A DNA stretch of 64,000 bases from Hyphomonas sediminis (GCF_019679475.1 NZ_JAIEZP010000001.1:744001-808000); one strand, 5' to 3'. Shown: positions 33,660 through 44,824, counted from the stretch's first letter. Notes: generated by a model from the sequence alone, not told the origin. A program made the numbers and translations.

Positions 33660-35206
33660 TTCTCACGCAGATCCTCGATCTCACTGTTTCCGTCAGCCGT
33701 ATCCGGGTCGCCGTTGGCTTTGTGGATCCGGTAGACGACGCCGGACAGGAGGGCGATGGCGAGCAGGTTTGGCAGCGCCATCGATGCATTTGCGATATCG
33801 CCGAAGCGCCAGACAAAATGCACCTGCGCCACAGCGCCCACGAAAATCACCACAACCCAGATGTAGCGGAACGGCTTGGTCGCCCATTCGCCGATGAGGA
33901 AGGTGACCGCCTGCTCGGCATAGTAGGACCAGCCGATAATGGTCGTGAAGGCGAACAGCGTCAGGCAAAGTGTGACGATCCAGCCACCGACTGGGCCGGG
34001 AACGGCGTCAGTGAAGGCCTGATTGGTCAAGGTTGCCGGGCTGTGGCCTTCGGCCATCCAGATATGGCTGGTGGTTTCGCCGGCCCATTCCTTAAATTGG
34101 CCAGCCGTTGCCCAGCTGCCCTCGGCGGTGAGGATCACGAGCGCCGTCATGGTGCACAAGACCATCGTGTCGATGAATACGCCGATCATGGCGATCTCGC
34201 CCTGGGTTGCGGGGTTTTTCATCTGAGATGCGGCGTGCGCGATGGGCGCAGACCCTTGACCCGCTTCGTTCGAGAAAAGGCCGCGTGCCACGCCTTCGCG
34301 GACTGCAAAGAGAACAGCATAACCCGCCAGGCCGCCGAGCGCTTGATTGAGGCCGAATGCGGAAGCGAAGATCATTCCGAATGCGGCAGGAATGAACTGA
34401 ATGTTGAGGGCGAGAATGACAACACAGGCGGCGATGTAGAGTGCCGCCATTGCCGGAACGAGATTACCTGCAACCCGTCCGATGGACTTGATACCGCCAA
34501 TAATGACCGCAAAAACGAATGCGCAGAGTACGGCGCCGATCAGAGCCTTCATCGGGTCGACATCGATACCGAATACGGAAACCGAGTTCGCCATGCCGAT
34601 CCCGAAGTCGGTGCGGAAAACATCTGTCAGGTTGGCGGTAATGCCGTTGGCTTGAATCATGCCGCCGGTTGCGGTTGCAGAGAACATGGTTCCAAGGCAG
34701 AAAATCGCGGCTAGCCAGGTCCATTTTTTCCCGAGACCTTTGCGGATGTAGTACATCGGGCCGCCATTGATCCGGCCATTTTCGTCTATCTCGCGGAATT
34801 TGATGGCAAGGGAGCTTTCGGCGAAGGCGAGCGCCATGCCGAGGATCGCCGTCACCCACATCCAGAATACTGCGCCGGGGCCGCCGATGGTGATAGCCGT
34901 TGCCACACCGACAATGTTTCCGGTGCCAACCTGACCAGAAAGAGCCGTTGCCAGGGCTTGGAAAGGGGTGATCGCGTTCGGCTCACCGTTGCCTTTGCGT
35001 CCCCGCCAGACTTCAGAAACTGCCGGAACAAAGCGTCGGAGCGGACGGGCGCCGAGGCGCAGCATGAAAAACACCCCCACACCGAGAAGAATGAGGGCCA
35101 TAGGACCAAAGGGCAGAACGCGCGTGTCGCCCCATGTTCCGCCCCAAATAAAATCGCTGAAGGTCAGGACGCCCATTTCAATCGTCCCGAAAAGTTCGGC
35201 TAGCAT
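33644..35206 (-). CDS. Alanine/glycine:cation symporter (AGCS family)
   Basis: 520 residues from the ATG at 35206, which has GGGGAGG before it. About ten hydrophobic segments. AGCS motifs: FQALATALSGQVGTGNIVGVATAI near the first helices, INGGPMYYIRKGLG, and FSNEAGQGSAPIAHAA. It would import alanine or glycine with Na+ or H+. The acidic C-terminal tail (DGNSEIEDLRENVPVE) is cytosolic. Convergent with the MDR gene. Confidence 0.93.
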   Translation of the reverse strand: MLAELFGTIEMGVLTFSDFIWGGTWGDTRVLPFGPMALILLGVGVFFMLRLGARPLRRFVPAVSEVWRGRKGNGEPNAITPFQALATALSGQVGTGNIVGVATAITIGGPGAVFWMWVTAILGMALAFAESSLAIKFREIDENGRINGGPMYYIRKGLGKKWTWLAAIFCLGTMFSATATGGMIQANGITANLTDVFRTDFGIGMANSVSVFGIDVDPMKALIGAVLCAFVFAVIIGGIKSIGRVAGNLVPAMAALYIAACVVILALNIQFIPAAFGMIFASAFGLNQALGGLAGYAVLFAVREGVARGLFSNEAGQGSAPIAHAASQMKNPATQGEIAMIGVFIDTMVLCTMTALVILTAEGSWATAGQFKEWAGETTSHIWMAEGHSPATLTNQAFTDAVPGPVGGWIVTLCLTLFAFTTIIGWSYYAEQAVTFLIGEWATKPFRYIWVVVIFVGAVAQVHFVWRFGDIANASMALPNLLAIALLSGVVYRIHKANGDPDTADGNSEIEDLRENVPVE

Positions 35207-35353
35207 GTGTGAGGGCCTCCCCGGCGCCAAAAGTGTCAATTTGGGGGCACACTAGCCCGCTTCGACGGGCTGTGAAGTCTTAGACTGCTATGGGGCGGGT
35301 CAGATTGCGGAAGGTTCTTCCAGCTTGCCCGCTTTTGAGGCATAAGCCGCCGA

Positions 35354-36726
<1,373 letters not shown>

Positions 36727-36730
<4 letters not shown>

Positions 36731-37713
36731 CTGGCAAACGCCGCACGTCATCAGACCCTGATCCGAAGATGGTGAGCCGCCTTTATGAGGTGCGCGAGTC
36801 CGAGCGCCTGCGTGATCTCTGCGGTCCCCATCATCGCCACCTGACGCTCCTGGAAACGCGCCTGAAGCCTTTCAGCGTGAGTGCCGAGAGCCAGGGCGGC
36901 GGGATTATGCTTGCGGGCAGCCAGGAAGGCGTTTCCATCGCAGAGGCTGCACTCGCGGAGTTCGAGCGCAGGCTGCGTGGCGGCGCTGAGCCCAGCGAGA
37001 TGGAACTCGATGGCGCCTTGCAGGCCGCGCAGGCGCCTTCTCAGACATTCACCGGCCTTCGCGGTCTGAAGAAGTCCGTCACCGCGATGACGCGCGGGCA
37101 GGCGAAGTATCTGGAAATCCTGTCCAATCCGGACAATGCGCTTGTGTTCGGTGTCGGCCCGGCCGGTACGGGTAAGACGTATCTGGCTGTGGCGACGGGT
37201 GTCGCGGAACTCAATGCCGGTATCCGCCAAAGGCTGATCGTGACCCGCCCGGCGGTCGAGGCCGGCGAAAAGCTCGGCTTCCTGCCGGGTACGCTTGAAG
37301 AGAAAGTCGATCCCTACATGCTGCCCATTTGGGACAGCTTGCGCGAGCTGATGGGGCAGGAGCAGATGGAGCGGCGCATGGCGCGCGGCGAGATCGAGGT
37401 TGCGCCGATTGCTTTCATGCGGGGGCGCACCCTGAAGAATGCGTTTGTTATCGTCGATGAGGCGCAGAATACGACAGCGGCGCAGATGAAGATGGTGCTA
37501 ACGCGTCTTGGCCGGGACAGCCGAATGGTCGTGACCGGTGATCCGGACCAGGTTGACCTGCCGGGCAGCCAGGAATCCGGCCTCAAACAGGCGCTGCGTA
37601 TCCTGAAGGACGTTGAGGGGATATCCGTTCAACGCCTGACGGCGGCCGATGTCGTCCGCCATGGCCTCGTCAGCCGGATTATTGATGCCTACGCTGCGTC
37701 AGGGGAGAGCTGA
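36727..37713 (+). CDS. ybeZ: PhoH-like ATPase (YbeZ)
   Basis: 328 residues from a GTG start within a 4-nt overlap with miaB. Walker A is [11 protein letters not shown], Walker B is [11 protein letters not shown], and [10 protein letters not shown] lies near the end. The N-terminal domain is KH-like ([20 protein letters not shown]). YbeZ partners YbeY in ribosome quality control and RNA processing, consistent with ybeY being the next gene, 9 bp later. Confidence 0.95.
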
Positions 37714-37722
37714 GGCCCCGCC

Positions 37723-38175
37723 ATGATTAGTTTCGACCTTCTCGTCGAGGATGACAGTTGGGCGGCGCTCGGTAGTCTCGAGGCTCTCTGCAAAAAGGCT
37801 TTCGATGCGGCGTCAGCTATTGCGCCGGCAGGTGAGGGCACCATTGCGCTGCTGCTTGCCGACGATAGCGCATTGCATCAGCTGAATCTCGATTTTCGCG
37901 GCAAGGACAAGCCCACAGACGTGCTGTCTTTCCCTTCACTGCCGATGGACCGTCCGTTCCTGGGAGACATTGCCGTAGCTTGGGGTGTGTCCGCCGCAGA
38001 CGCTGCAGAGCAGGGCAAGGCGCCCGCCGACCATCTCTTGCACCTGCTGATCCATGGCTACCTTCACCTGCTCGGATTCGATCACGAGACGGATGAAGAG
38101 GCGGCAGAAATGGAAGCACTGGAAATAAAGGCGCTTGCCTCCCTTGGCATTGCTAATCCATACCGGAATGACTGA
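37723..38175 (+). CDS. ybeY: Endoribonuclease YbeY (16S rRNA maturation)
   Basis: 150 residues. The zinc site is [21 protein letters not shown] (H-G-x-L-H-L-x-G-x-D-H), and [18 protein letters not shown] is the other conserved block. It matures the 3' end of 16S rRNA and works in ribosome quality control. The CorC-like gene follows directly. Confidence 0.96.
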   Translation: MISFDLLVEDDSWAALGSLEALCKKAFDAASAIAPAGEGTIALLLADDSALHQLNLDFRGKDKPTDVLSFPSLPMDRPFLGDIAVAWGVSAADAAEQGKAPADHLLHLLIHGYLHLLGFDHETDEEAAEMEALEIKALASLGIANPYRND

Positions 38176-38181
38176 TTGGAA

Positions 38182-39042
38182 ATGAGTGATTCAGACCCCT
38201 CCGACGCGGCTCCGGCCGGCCGATTGCGAAGCTTCTTCGGATTCCGCAAAAAGGCAGCTGAGCCTGTAGCGCCTGCGGGCAAGGACGCCGAACCGGCGGC
38301 TGCGCCCCAGGTCATGCGCCTTCGCCTTGCCGAGTTCGAAGAGCTTCGTGTTGATGATGTGATGATCCCGCGCGCGGACATCAAAGCTGTCGAGGCCGGT
38401 ATCAGTCTCCAGGAACTTCTGGAAACCTTTGCTGAGGTGACCCACTCGCGTTTGCCGGTTTTCCGGGAAACGCTTGATGACCCCATTGGCTTTGTTCACA
38501 TCAAGGATCTTGTGACGGAACTTGCCAAAGGTGGAACTTTGCCCCGGCGCCCGCTCGAGCGTCTGCACCGGGAAGTCCTGTATGTCCCACCATCGATGAA
38601 GCTCACCGATCTGCTCGTGAAGATGCAGGCGACCCGCATTCATCTGGCGTTGGTCGTGGACGAGTATGGCGGCACCGACGGCCTGCTCACGCTGGAAGAT
38701 CTTGTGGAAGTCATCGTGGGCGACATTGAAGACGAACACGATGATGAGGAAGCTATGTTCGTGCGGCGCAGCCCCCGTGTTTGGGAAGCTGATGCGCGTA
38801 CGGAAATAGAGGATTTCCAGGAGGAAACCGGCGTTGATCTCAGCCTCGATGAACTGGATGCAGACATCGATACGCTTGGCGGCGTTGCCTTTGCGCTGGC
38901 GGGGAAAGTTCCTGTCCGCGGAGAAGTGCTGCGCCATCCGGGCGGCGCCGAGATTGAAATCATGGATGCGGATGCCCGGCGGGTTCGCCGGCTGCGTCTG
39001 CGTTTGCCAGAGCCCCCGCCGCAGCCCGCTGCCGAGGAGTAG
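38182..39042 (+). CDS. CorC/HlyC-like CBS domain protein
   Basis: 286 residues from the ATG at 38182; a TTG at 38176, abutting the ybeY stop, is the other option. Cytosolic: no DUF21 membrane part. Two CBS domains (VDDVMIPRADIKAVEAG; IHLALVVDEYGGTDGLLTLEDLVEVIVGDI) and a C-terminal CorC domain (about 215-280) are seen. It corresponds to CorC/YbeX, which sits between ybeY and lnt in many bacteria and affects divalent cation export and ribosome maturation. Confidence 0.92.
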   Translation: MSDSDPSDAAPAGRLRSFFGFRKKAAEPVAPAGKDAEPAAAPQVMRLRLAEFEELRVDDVMIPRADIKAVEAGISLQELLETFAEVTHSRLPVFRETLDDPIGFVHIKDLVTELAKGGTLPRRPLERLHREVLYVPPSMKLTDLLVKMQATRIHLALVVDEYGGTDGLLTLEDLVEVIVGDIEDEHDDEEAMFVRRSPRVWEADARTEIEDFQEETGVDLSLDELDADIDTLGGVAFALAGKVPVRGEVLRHPGGAEIEIMDADARRVRRLRLRLPEPPPQPAAEE

Positions 39043-39051
39043 AGTTTCGAC

Positions 39052-40695
39052 ATGAGCAAAGCTGTGCGCAGTCATGGATTTACTGCGCTGGGGCCTCTGC
39101 ATGAGGCCTTTGCGCGTCTGTCTGGCCTTTCGGCGCTCGCGGCAGCCTTTGCGCTGGGCGCGCTATCGGCTGTCGCGTTTGCGCCTTTCCATTTCAGCGC
39201 TGTGCTGGCGATTTCTTTCACCGGTCTTGTCTGGATGATCGATGGCGCCAGGGCGCAGGCGCGCTGGGGCCGGGCGGTATTTCTGCGTGGTTGGGCCTTC
39301 GGGACGGGCTTTTTCCTTGTCAGCCTTCACTGGACGGCGATGCCGTTCCTGGTCGATCCGGCGCGCACCATCTGGTTTATCTGGATGCCGCTGGTTCTGC
39401 TGCCGGCGGGCATGGCGATTATCTGGGGTGTGTTTACGCTCATGGCGGGTGCCTTTTGGTCGGCGTCGCCATCGCGCGTTTTCATCTTTTCACTGTTCTT
39501 TGCCCTAGCCGAGTTCACACGTGGTCACCTGTTTGGTGGTTTTCCGTGGAATCTTCCGGGCACCACCTGGATTCCGGGTGGGGCGTTGTCTCAGGCGGCC
39601 TCGCTCGGCGGGGTTTATTGGCTGACGCTGCTCACCGTTTTCATCATGGCGTCTCCGGCTGCGCTGGTCGATACGCGCGAAGCGCGGGGCATTCCGCTGC
39701 GTGTCGCGCCCGCGCTTGTGTCTGTGGTAGCGCTAGCGCTCGGTTGGGCTTGGGGCGCCAATCGTACTGAAGAGCCTTCGCCGCTCACTGATCAGGCCGT
39801 CGTGGTTATGGATGCCGGCGTTCCGCAAGACCAATGGGACACGCTTGGGCCCGACCCTGTGCTCTATGAATACCTGCGCATGCTGACCTATCCTGACAGT
39901 CGGCCTGGCGATGTTGTCGTCTGGCCGGAAGCTGCTGTGCCGGCGTACCTGCTGCAGGACGCAAATGCGTTGGACGCGATCGCAGCCTATATTGGGCAGC
40001 GCAGGCTTATTGCAGGTACGACCCGCTATGAGCTGACAACCACGGATTCCCGCACCTATTACAACAGTCTCGCCGTGATGGACGAGACCGTGAACCAGAC
40101 CGGCCCGCTTGCGCTCTATGACAAGCACCGCCTTGTGCCTTTTGGCGAACTCGCTGCCGTCAACTTCATTCCGCTTGGCGAGCGGCTCAGTGCCTATCTT
40201 CCGCCTGCTGTACAGCGTCTGGCGGCGGACGGGTTCCGCCCCGGCGCGGGTGCTACAGCGATCGATACCGGCGGACTTCCGCCATTTGTGGCACTCATCT
40301 GTTATGAAGGACTGTTCCCGGAGATTTCGCGAAGCGTGAACCTGACTGACCGGGCAAAGTGGATGGTTCTGATTTCCAACGATGCCTGGTTTGGCCGCGG
40401 GATGGGTCCCGCCCAACACTATGCGCAAAACCGGTATCGTGCGATCGAGACCGGCTTGCCACTGGTGCGCGCTGCCAATCGTGGAACCTCAGGCATTGTT
40501 GACGGTTACGGCCGCGAAGTGATGCGCACCATTCCAGCAGAGACGGCACCTCAGGGCTGGTCTACCTCTTATGGTCGGGCGCGGCTGCCGGTCGCCGCTG
40601 AGGTGACCCTGTTCCAAAGTCGGGTTGGCGCCTCGCTTTTCTGGGCAAGCCTCTGCCTGTTCGCGCTACTGGCCTTCGCAAGCTGGAGGCGTTAA
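39052..40695 (+). CDS. lnt: Apolipoprotein N-acyltransferase
   Basis: 547 residues. An N-terminal membrane region with about seven hydrophobic segments (to about residue 230) precedes a periplasmic nitrilase domain. The catalytic Glu is in VVWPEAAVPAYL, the Lys in LYDKHRLVPFGE and the Cys in VALICYEGLFPE. It adds the third acyl chain to lipoproteins. Last gene of the miaB-phoH-ybeY-corC-lnt run. Confidence 0.96.
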   Translation: MSKAVRSHGFTALGPLHEAFARLSGLSALAAAFALGALSAVAFAPFHFSAVLAISFTGLVWMIDGARAQARWGRAVFLRGWAFGTGFFLVSLHWTAMPFLVDPARTIWFIWMPLVLLPAGMAIIWGVFTLMAGAFWSASPSRVFIFSLFFALAEFTRGHLFGGFPWNLPGTTWIPGGALSQAASLGGVYWLTLLTVFIMASPAALVDTREARGIPLRVAPALVSVVALALGWAWGANRTEEPSPLTDQAVVVMDAGVPQDQWDTLGPDPVLYEYLRMLTYPDSRPGDVVVWPEAAVPAYLLQDANALDAIAAYIGQRRLIAGTTRYELTTTDSRTYYNSLAVMDETVNQTGPLALYDKHRLVPFGELAAVNFIPLGERLSAYLPPAVQRLAADGFRPGAGATAIDTGGLPPFVALICYEGLFPEISRSVNLTDRAKWMVLISNDAWFGRGMGPAQHYAQNRYRAIETGLPLVRAANRGTSGIVDGYGREVMRTIPAETAPQGWSTSYGRARLPVAAEVTLFQSRVGASLFWASLCLFALLAFASWRR

Positions 40696-40731
40696 GCCCT
40701 TATCTCCACGGAAAATGGCGGCGCCACCTGA

Positions 40732-41190
40732 ATGAGTATGTCTGAAAGCAAATTGCCGAGCGGGATCGACCGCGTCGTCGGCAAGAAAATCCGTCTTCGC
40801 CGGCGGGAGCTGAAGCTGACTCAGGAAAAGCTTGGCGAATTGCTCGATTTGACGTTTCAGCAGGTGCAGAAATACGAAAAGGGCGTGAACCGGGTATCGG
40901 CGGGCCGCCTCTTCGAGATAGCCGGCGTGTTGGAAGTTCCGGTCGGTTACTTTTTTGAGGGGGCCGAGGAGCTCGCTGGTCTCGAAGCCCCGGAACTCGC
41001 TGAAGAGCCGGATGACGGCGGCCTGCAAGTGCTGTCGGACGAAGTTCTGGAGCTGATCTCGGCATTTCAGAAGATTGAGGATGCCTCTTTGCGTGGATCC
41101 CTGCTTGCGACGGTCCGCGCGGCGGCTTCTGCGTTTGAAAGTCGGCTCGCCGATCAGGATAGGGCCAGTCAGGGGCCGCCGCGCGCATGA
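40732..41190 (+). CDS. XRE-family helix-turn-helix regulator
   Basis: 152 residues. An N-terminal HTH (about 13-70: RVVGKKIRLRRRELKLTQEKLGELLDLTFQQVQKYE is the recognisable region, here best read in two parts) and an acidic middle are followed by a helical tail. This type of regulator lies between lnt and metK in many alphaproteobacteria. The ATG at 40738 is an alternative start. Its stop overlaps the trmB start by 4 nt (ATGA). Its target is unknown. Confidence 0.92.
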   Translation: MSMSESKLPSGIDRVVGKKIRLRRRELKLTQEKLGELLDLTFQQVQKYEKGVNRVSAGRLFEIAGVLEVPVGYFFEGAEELAGLEAPELAEEPDDGGLQVLSDEVLELISAFQKIEDASLRGSLLATVRAAASAFESRLADQDRASQGPPRA

Positions 41191-41885
41191 CAGATCCGAC
41201 CGAAGCAGAGTTTCGGGATCGCCCGTTGCGCAGCTTTGGGCGCACTGGCGGACGGCCGCTGTCGCCTCGTCAGAAGGCGCTTATGGCCGAGAAGCTGCAT
41301 GCCTATCGCATTCCGGCGGGCGATGCTCCGCTGAACCTTGAGGCGTTGATTCCTGGGAAACGCGCTTATTGGCTGGAGATCGGCTTTGGCGGCGCGGAGC
41401 ATATGGTGGAGCAAGCGCGCCGGAATCCGGATGTGGGCATCTTCGGCTGCGAACCCTTTCTGGAGGGGGTCGCCAAGGCGCTTGGCGGAATTGAAGATAC
41501 TGGCGCTGACAATATCCGGCTCTGGCCAGATGACGCCCGGCCACTGATCGAACGCCTGCCTGATGCAAGTCTGGAGCGGGTCTTCATCCTTTTTCCGGAC
41601 CCATGGCCGAAGCGCCGGCAACATAAGCGCCGCCTCATTCAGCCAGCTTTTCTGAAAATGCTGCATCCGAAAATAAAACCTGGCGGTCGACTTCGCTTCG
41701 CGACGGATGTGATCAGCTATGCCGATGAGGCGTTGCACACACTTACGGCTGCAGATGGTTTTGAATGGTTGGCCAGCTCGGCAGACGACTGGCGCAAGCC
41801 GCCACAGGACCACATCACCACCCGCTATGAATCCAAGCAGCTGGGTGACTGCAAACCAGTCTGGTTCGACTTCCAGATTGCCTAA
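41187..41885 (+). CDS. trmB: tRNA (guanine-N7)-methyltransferase
   Basis: 232 residues. SAM-binding EIGFGGAEHMVEQA, GCEPFLEGVAKAL, the conserved FPDPWPKRRQHKRRLIQP catalytic segment and GGRLRFATDVISYADE are complete. It methylates G46 in the variable loop of tRNAs. It is translationally coupled to the HTH gene; metK, usually placed between them in relatives, is missing. Confidence 0.95.
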   Translation: MTDPTEAEFRDRPLRSFGRTGGRPLSPRQKALMAEKLHAYRIPAGDAPLNLEALIPGKRAYWLEIGFGGAEHMVEQARRNPDVGIFGCEPFLEGVAKALGGIEDTGADNIRLWPDDARPLIERLPDASLERVFILFPDPWPKRRQHKRRLIQPAFLKMLHPKIKPGGRLRFATDVISYADEALHTLTAADGFEWLASSADDWRKPPQDHITTRYESKQLGDCKPVWFDFQIA

Positions 41886-41899
41886 TCTGCCGGTTTTTC

Positions 41900-41930
41900 T
41901 TGACGGAAACGCGGCCTCATGCGCTAATTA
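41900..41930 (+). promoter_or_regulatory. Possible promoter of the cold shock gene
   Basis: TTGACG (41900-41905) followed at 18-19 bp by CTAATT/TAATTA (41924-41930). It would give a leader of about 135 nt before the csp ATG, fitting the long leaders of cold shock mRNAs. The -10 is poor, so this is tentative. Confidence 0.35.
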
Positions 41931-42071
41931 GGTTTATCGAAACCGGCCGGTCTGAATATCAAGACCCCGTCAGACCGACGGCAATGACTTTCCCTCCTCC
42001 GTTTTCGACAGGCACCGTATGGCACAATCCCGTGCTGGCGCGGCCGAAGGAACGTCAAAGGAAAGCCAAGC

Positions 42072-42281
42072 ATGGCAACCGGCAAAGTTAAATGGTTCAA
42101 CGATCAGAAGGGCTACGGCTTCATCAAGCCGGATGATGGCGGCGCGGACATCTTCGTCCACATTTCCGCTGTCGAGCGCTCGGGTCTCAAAACCCTCGCC
42201 GAAAACCAGGCGATTTCTTACGAGCTCTACAAAGACGAGCGCCGCGGCAAGACCTCGGCAGTGGACCTGAAAGTCCTCTAA
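42072..42281 (+). CDS. Cold shock protein, CspA family
   Basis: 69 residues, a single cold-shock domain with both RNA-binding motifs: KWFNDQKGYGFIKPDDG (RNP1) and DIFVHISAVERSG (RNP2). It binds single-stranded RNA and opens secondary structure. AAAGG lies before the ATG. A strong terminator follows 28 bp after the stop. Confidence 0.95.
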   Translation: MATGKVKWFNDQKGYGFIKPDDGGADIFVHISAVERSGLKTLAENQAISYELYKDERRGKTSAVDLKVL

Positions 42282-42308
42282 TCGTCTCTGTCCTCAGACA
42301 GATAGCGG

Positions 42309-42343
42309 CGGCGGCTCCTGAGGGGGCCGCCGTTTGTGTTTTT
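42309..42343 (+). terminator. Rho-independent terminator of the cold shock gene
   Basis: A 10-bp GC stem (42309-42318 with 42323-42332, one G-T pair) closes a TGAG tetraloop, and TTTGTGTTTTT follows. One of the best terminator-like structures in the window. Confidence 0.85.
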
Positions 42344-42401
42344 GCCCCTCTCGACATCCGGCGAGTTTGGGATTATCTAGCGCGCAAGTCGAAATATATC
42401 G

Positions 42402-42438
42402 GCGGCGGGTCCGGAAACGGGTCCGCCGCTTTTCTTTA
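42402..42438 (+). terminator. Terminator-like hairpin in the rimP leader
   Basis: GCGGCGG (42402-42408) pairs with CCGCCGC (42423-42429), with more pairing inside, then TTTTCTTTA (42430-42438). It ends 21 nt before the rimP ATG. It could be a second terminator for csp or an attenuator in the leader of the rimP-nusA operon. Confidence 0.6.
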
Positions 42439-42458
42439 GCGCGGAATGCCACTTTTAC

Positions 42459-43055
42459 ATGATTGCCCTGACCGAACAGGAACGCCGCATCCTTGCCCTT
42501 GTCCAACCCGTTGCGGAGGGCATTGGCATGGAAATCGTGCGCCTGCGTATCCAGGGCGGCCGCCGGCCTCATTTGCAGATCATGGCTGAGCGGGCAGGGG
42601 GGGCGCCTACCGATGTGGAAGATTGTGCCCGCCTTTCGCGCGCGCTGTCTCCGACCCTCGATACGGCAGATCCCATTCCCGAGGCTTACACGCTGGAAGT
42701 CTCCACGCCTGGTATTGACCGTCCGCTGACCCGGCCGGGCGACTTTGCGCGCTGGATTGGTCACGCCGCCAAGGTTGAGCTGGCGCGTCCGGTTGATGGC
42801 CGCCGCCGGTTTACGGGCATCATCACGGGCGAGGACGAGAACGGCGCGCATATCGAGCTTGATGACGAGACCGAACTCGTCGCCGCCGTCCACGAGATGA
42901 GCCGGGCAAGCCTTGTGCTGACAGACGAATTGATCGAAGCCGCGCGGGCAGCCGGCAACCTGCCGCCCCAGCCGGAAGACGATGAAGAATCCCTCGCCGA
43001 TTTTGAAATCGACGAGTCCGAAGACGAAGATGAAGAGACAGGAGATGTCCAATGA
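42459..43055 (+). CDS. rimP: Ribosome maturation factor RimP
   Basis: 198 residues. The two-domain RimP pattern is clear: VQPVAEGIGMEIVRLRIQGG, DCARLSRALSPTLD, YTLEVSTPGIDRPLTRPGDF and an SH3-like C-half (KVELARPVDGRRRFTGII). The C-terminal 25 residues are strongly acidic, an alphaproteobacterial extension. It helps assemble the 30S subunit. Its stop overlaps the nusA ATG by 4 nt. Confidence 0.95.
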   Translation: MIALTEQERRILALVQPVAEGIGMEIVRLRIQGGRRPHLQIMAERAGGAPTDVEDCARLSRALSPTLDTADPIPEAYTLEVSTPGIDRPLTRPGDFARWIGHAAKVELARPVDGRRRFTGIITGEDENGAHIELDDETELVAAVHEMSRASLVLTDELIEAARAAGNLPPQPEDDEESLADFEIDESEDEDEETGDVQ

Positions 43056-44824
43056 GCGCCATCGGCGTTTCAGCCAACCGGCTTGAAATCCTGCAGATCG
43101 CCAAAGCGGTTGCCGAGGAGAAGTCGATCGACCAACGCATCGTGATCGAAGCGATGCAGGAAGCGATCGAGAAGGCCGCCAAGGCCAAGTACGGCCAGGA
43201 ACACGACATCCGTGCCAAGATCGACGCTGTGACCGGCGAGCAGACGCTGTGGCGTGTGCAGACGGTCGTTGCCGATGAGGACTTCGAAGACGAAGCCAAG
43301 CAACTGCGCCTCGCCGAAGCCAAGAAGATCGACGCCTCGCTTGAGATCGGCAGCGAACTCAAGGAAGAGCTGCCACCGTTCGATTTCGGCCGTGTGGCTG
43401 CCCAGACTGCAAAGCAGGTCATCACGCAGAAAGTGCGCGATGCCGAGCGCGAGCGTCAGTATAATGAATACAAGGACCGCGTCGGCGAAATCGTTTCCGG
43501 CATCGTCAAGCGTGTCGAGTATGGCCATGTGATTGTGGACCTTGGCCGCGCCGAAGGCATCATCCGACGCAATGACGGTATCCCGCGCGAGAACTTCCAG
43601 CCCAACGACCGCGTGCGCGCTTACCTTTATAAAGTGAGCCGCGAAGTGAAGGGCCCGCAGATCTTCCTGTCGCGCGCTGCGCCCGATTTCATGCGCAAGC
43701 TGTTCGCCCAGGAAGTTCCGGAAGTCTACGAAGGCGTTATTCAGATCAAGGCCTGTGCCCGCGATCCGGGTTCTCGTGCGAAGATCGGCGTGATCTCCAA
43801 CGACAGCTCGATCGATCCGGTCGGCGCCTGTGTGGGTATGCGCGGCGCGCGCGTCCAGGCAGTTGTCGGCGAGCTTTCCGGCGAGAAGATCGACATCATT
43901 CCGTGGAGCTTCGACGCTGCGACGTTTATCGTGAACGCGCTTCAGCCGGCCGAAGTTTCCAAGGTGGTGCTGGATGAAGATGAGCGCCGGGTCGAGGTTG
44001 TCGTGGCCGACGATCAGTTCCCGCTGGCCATTGGCCGCCGCGGACAAAACGTGCGCCTCGCATCCCAGCTCACCGGTTGGCAAATCGACCTCATCACCGA
44101 GTCGGCAGACTCCGAGCGCTTCCAGAAGGAATTCCAGGAGCGTACCGAGCTGTTTATGAAGGCTCTGGATGCGGACGAGACGTTGGCCCAGCTGCTCGCT
44201 TCGGAAGGCTTCGAGTCGGTTGAGGAAATCGCCTATGTGGCGCCTGACGACTTCATCACGATCGAAGGCTTTGACACCGATGTGGCTGAAGAGCTGCAGG
44301 AGCGTGCGCGCGAGTATCTCGAGCGTGTGGCCACCGAGAACGATGCGAAGCGCCGTGAACTCGGTGTTGAAGACGAAGTCATGGAACTTGAAAGCATGAC
44401 CCCGTCCTTCGCTGTGAAGCTTGGTGAGCAGGGCGTGAAGACGGTTGAGGATGTCGCCGGTCTCGTGCCGGACGACATCACCGGCTATCGCGAGCCCGGC
44501 CCTGACGGCAAGCCGGTCTGGGTTGAGGGCATCCTGAAGAAGGGTGAGATGCGCAAGGACGACGCGCAGCTGTTCATCATGAAGGCGCGCGTTGTGGCTG
44601 GCTGGATTGAGCCGGGCGCGATCGACGAGATGCTGGCACAACAACGCGCAAGCCAAACGGCGCCGGAGCTGACCGAGGAGGAGCGTGCGCTCCTGGCCCT
44701 GGGTGAGCTTGGCAATTCGGGCGGCGATGAGGGAGACGAAGAGGCCCTTGCCGAGGAACTCGGCATCGATCTCTCCGAACTTGAAGTGGAGGGCGGCGAT
44801 GACGAGGCCGCATCCCGAGAGTGA
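43052..44824 (+). CDS. nusA: Transcription elongation/termination factor NusA
   Basis: 590 residues. N-terminal RNA-polymerase-binding domain, S1 domain (about 135-200; GEIVSGIVKRVEYGHVIVDLG), KH1 and KH2 (AKIGVISNDSSIDPVGACVG and FPLAIGRRGQNVRLASQLTG), then two helix-hairpin-helix acidic repeats and a very acidic tail. It modulates pausing, termination and antitermination. The downstream RNA-binding protein gene starts within its last codons. Confidence 0.97.
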   Translation: MSAIGVSANRLEILQIAKAVAEEKSIDQRIVIEAMQEAIEKAAKAKYGQEHDIRAKIDAVTGEQTLWRVQTVVADEDFEDEAKQLRLAEAKKIDASLEIGSELKEELPPFDFGRVAAQTAKQVITQKVRDAERERQYNEYKDRVGEIVSGIVKRVEYGHVIVDLGRAEGIIRRNDGIPRENFQPNDRVRAYLYKVSREVKGPQIFLSRAAPDFMRKLFAQEVPEVYEGVIQIKACARDPGSRAKIGVISNDSSIDPVGACVGMRGARVQAVVGELSGEKIDIIPWSFDAATFIVNALQPAEVSKVVLDEDERRVEVVVADDQFPLAIGRRGQNVRLASQLTGWQIDLITESADSERFQKEFQERTELFMKALDADETLAQLLASEGFESVEEIAYVAPDDFITIEGFDTDVAEELQERAREYLERVATENDAKRRELGVEDEVMELESMTPSFAVKLGEQGVKTVEDVAGLVPDDITGYREPGPDGKPVWVEGILKKGEMRKDDAQLFIMKARVVAGWIEPGAIDEMLAQQRASQTAPELTEEERALLALGELGNSGGDEGDEEALAEELGIDLSELEVEGGDDEAASRE

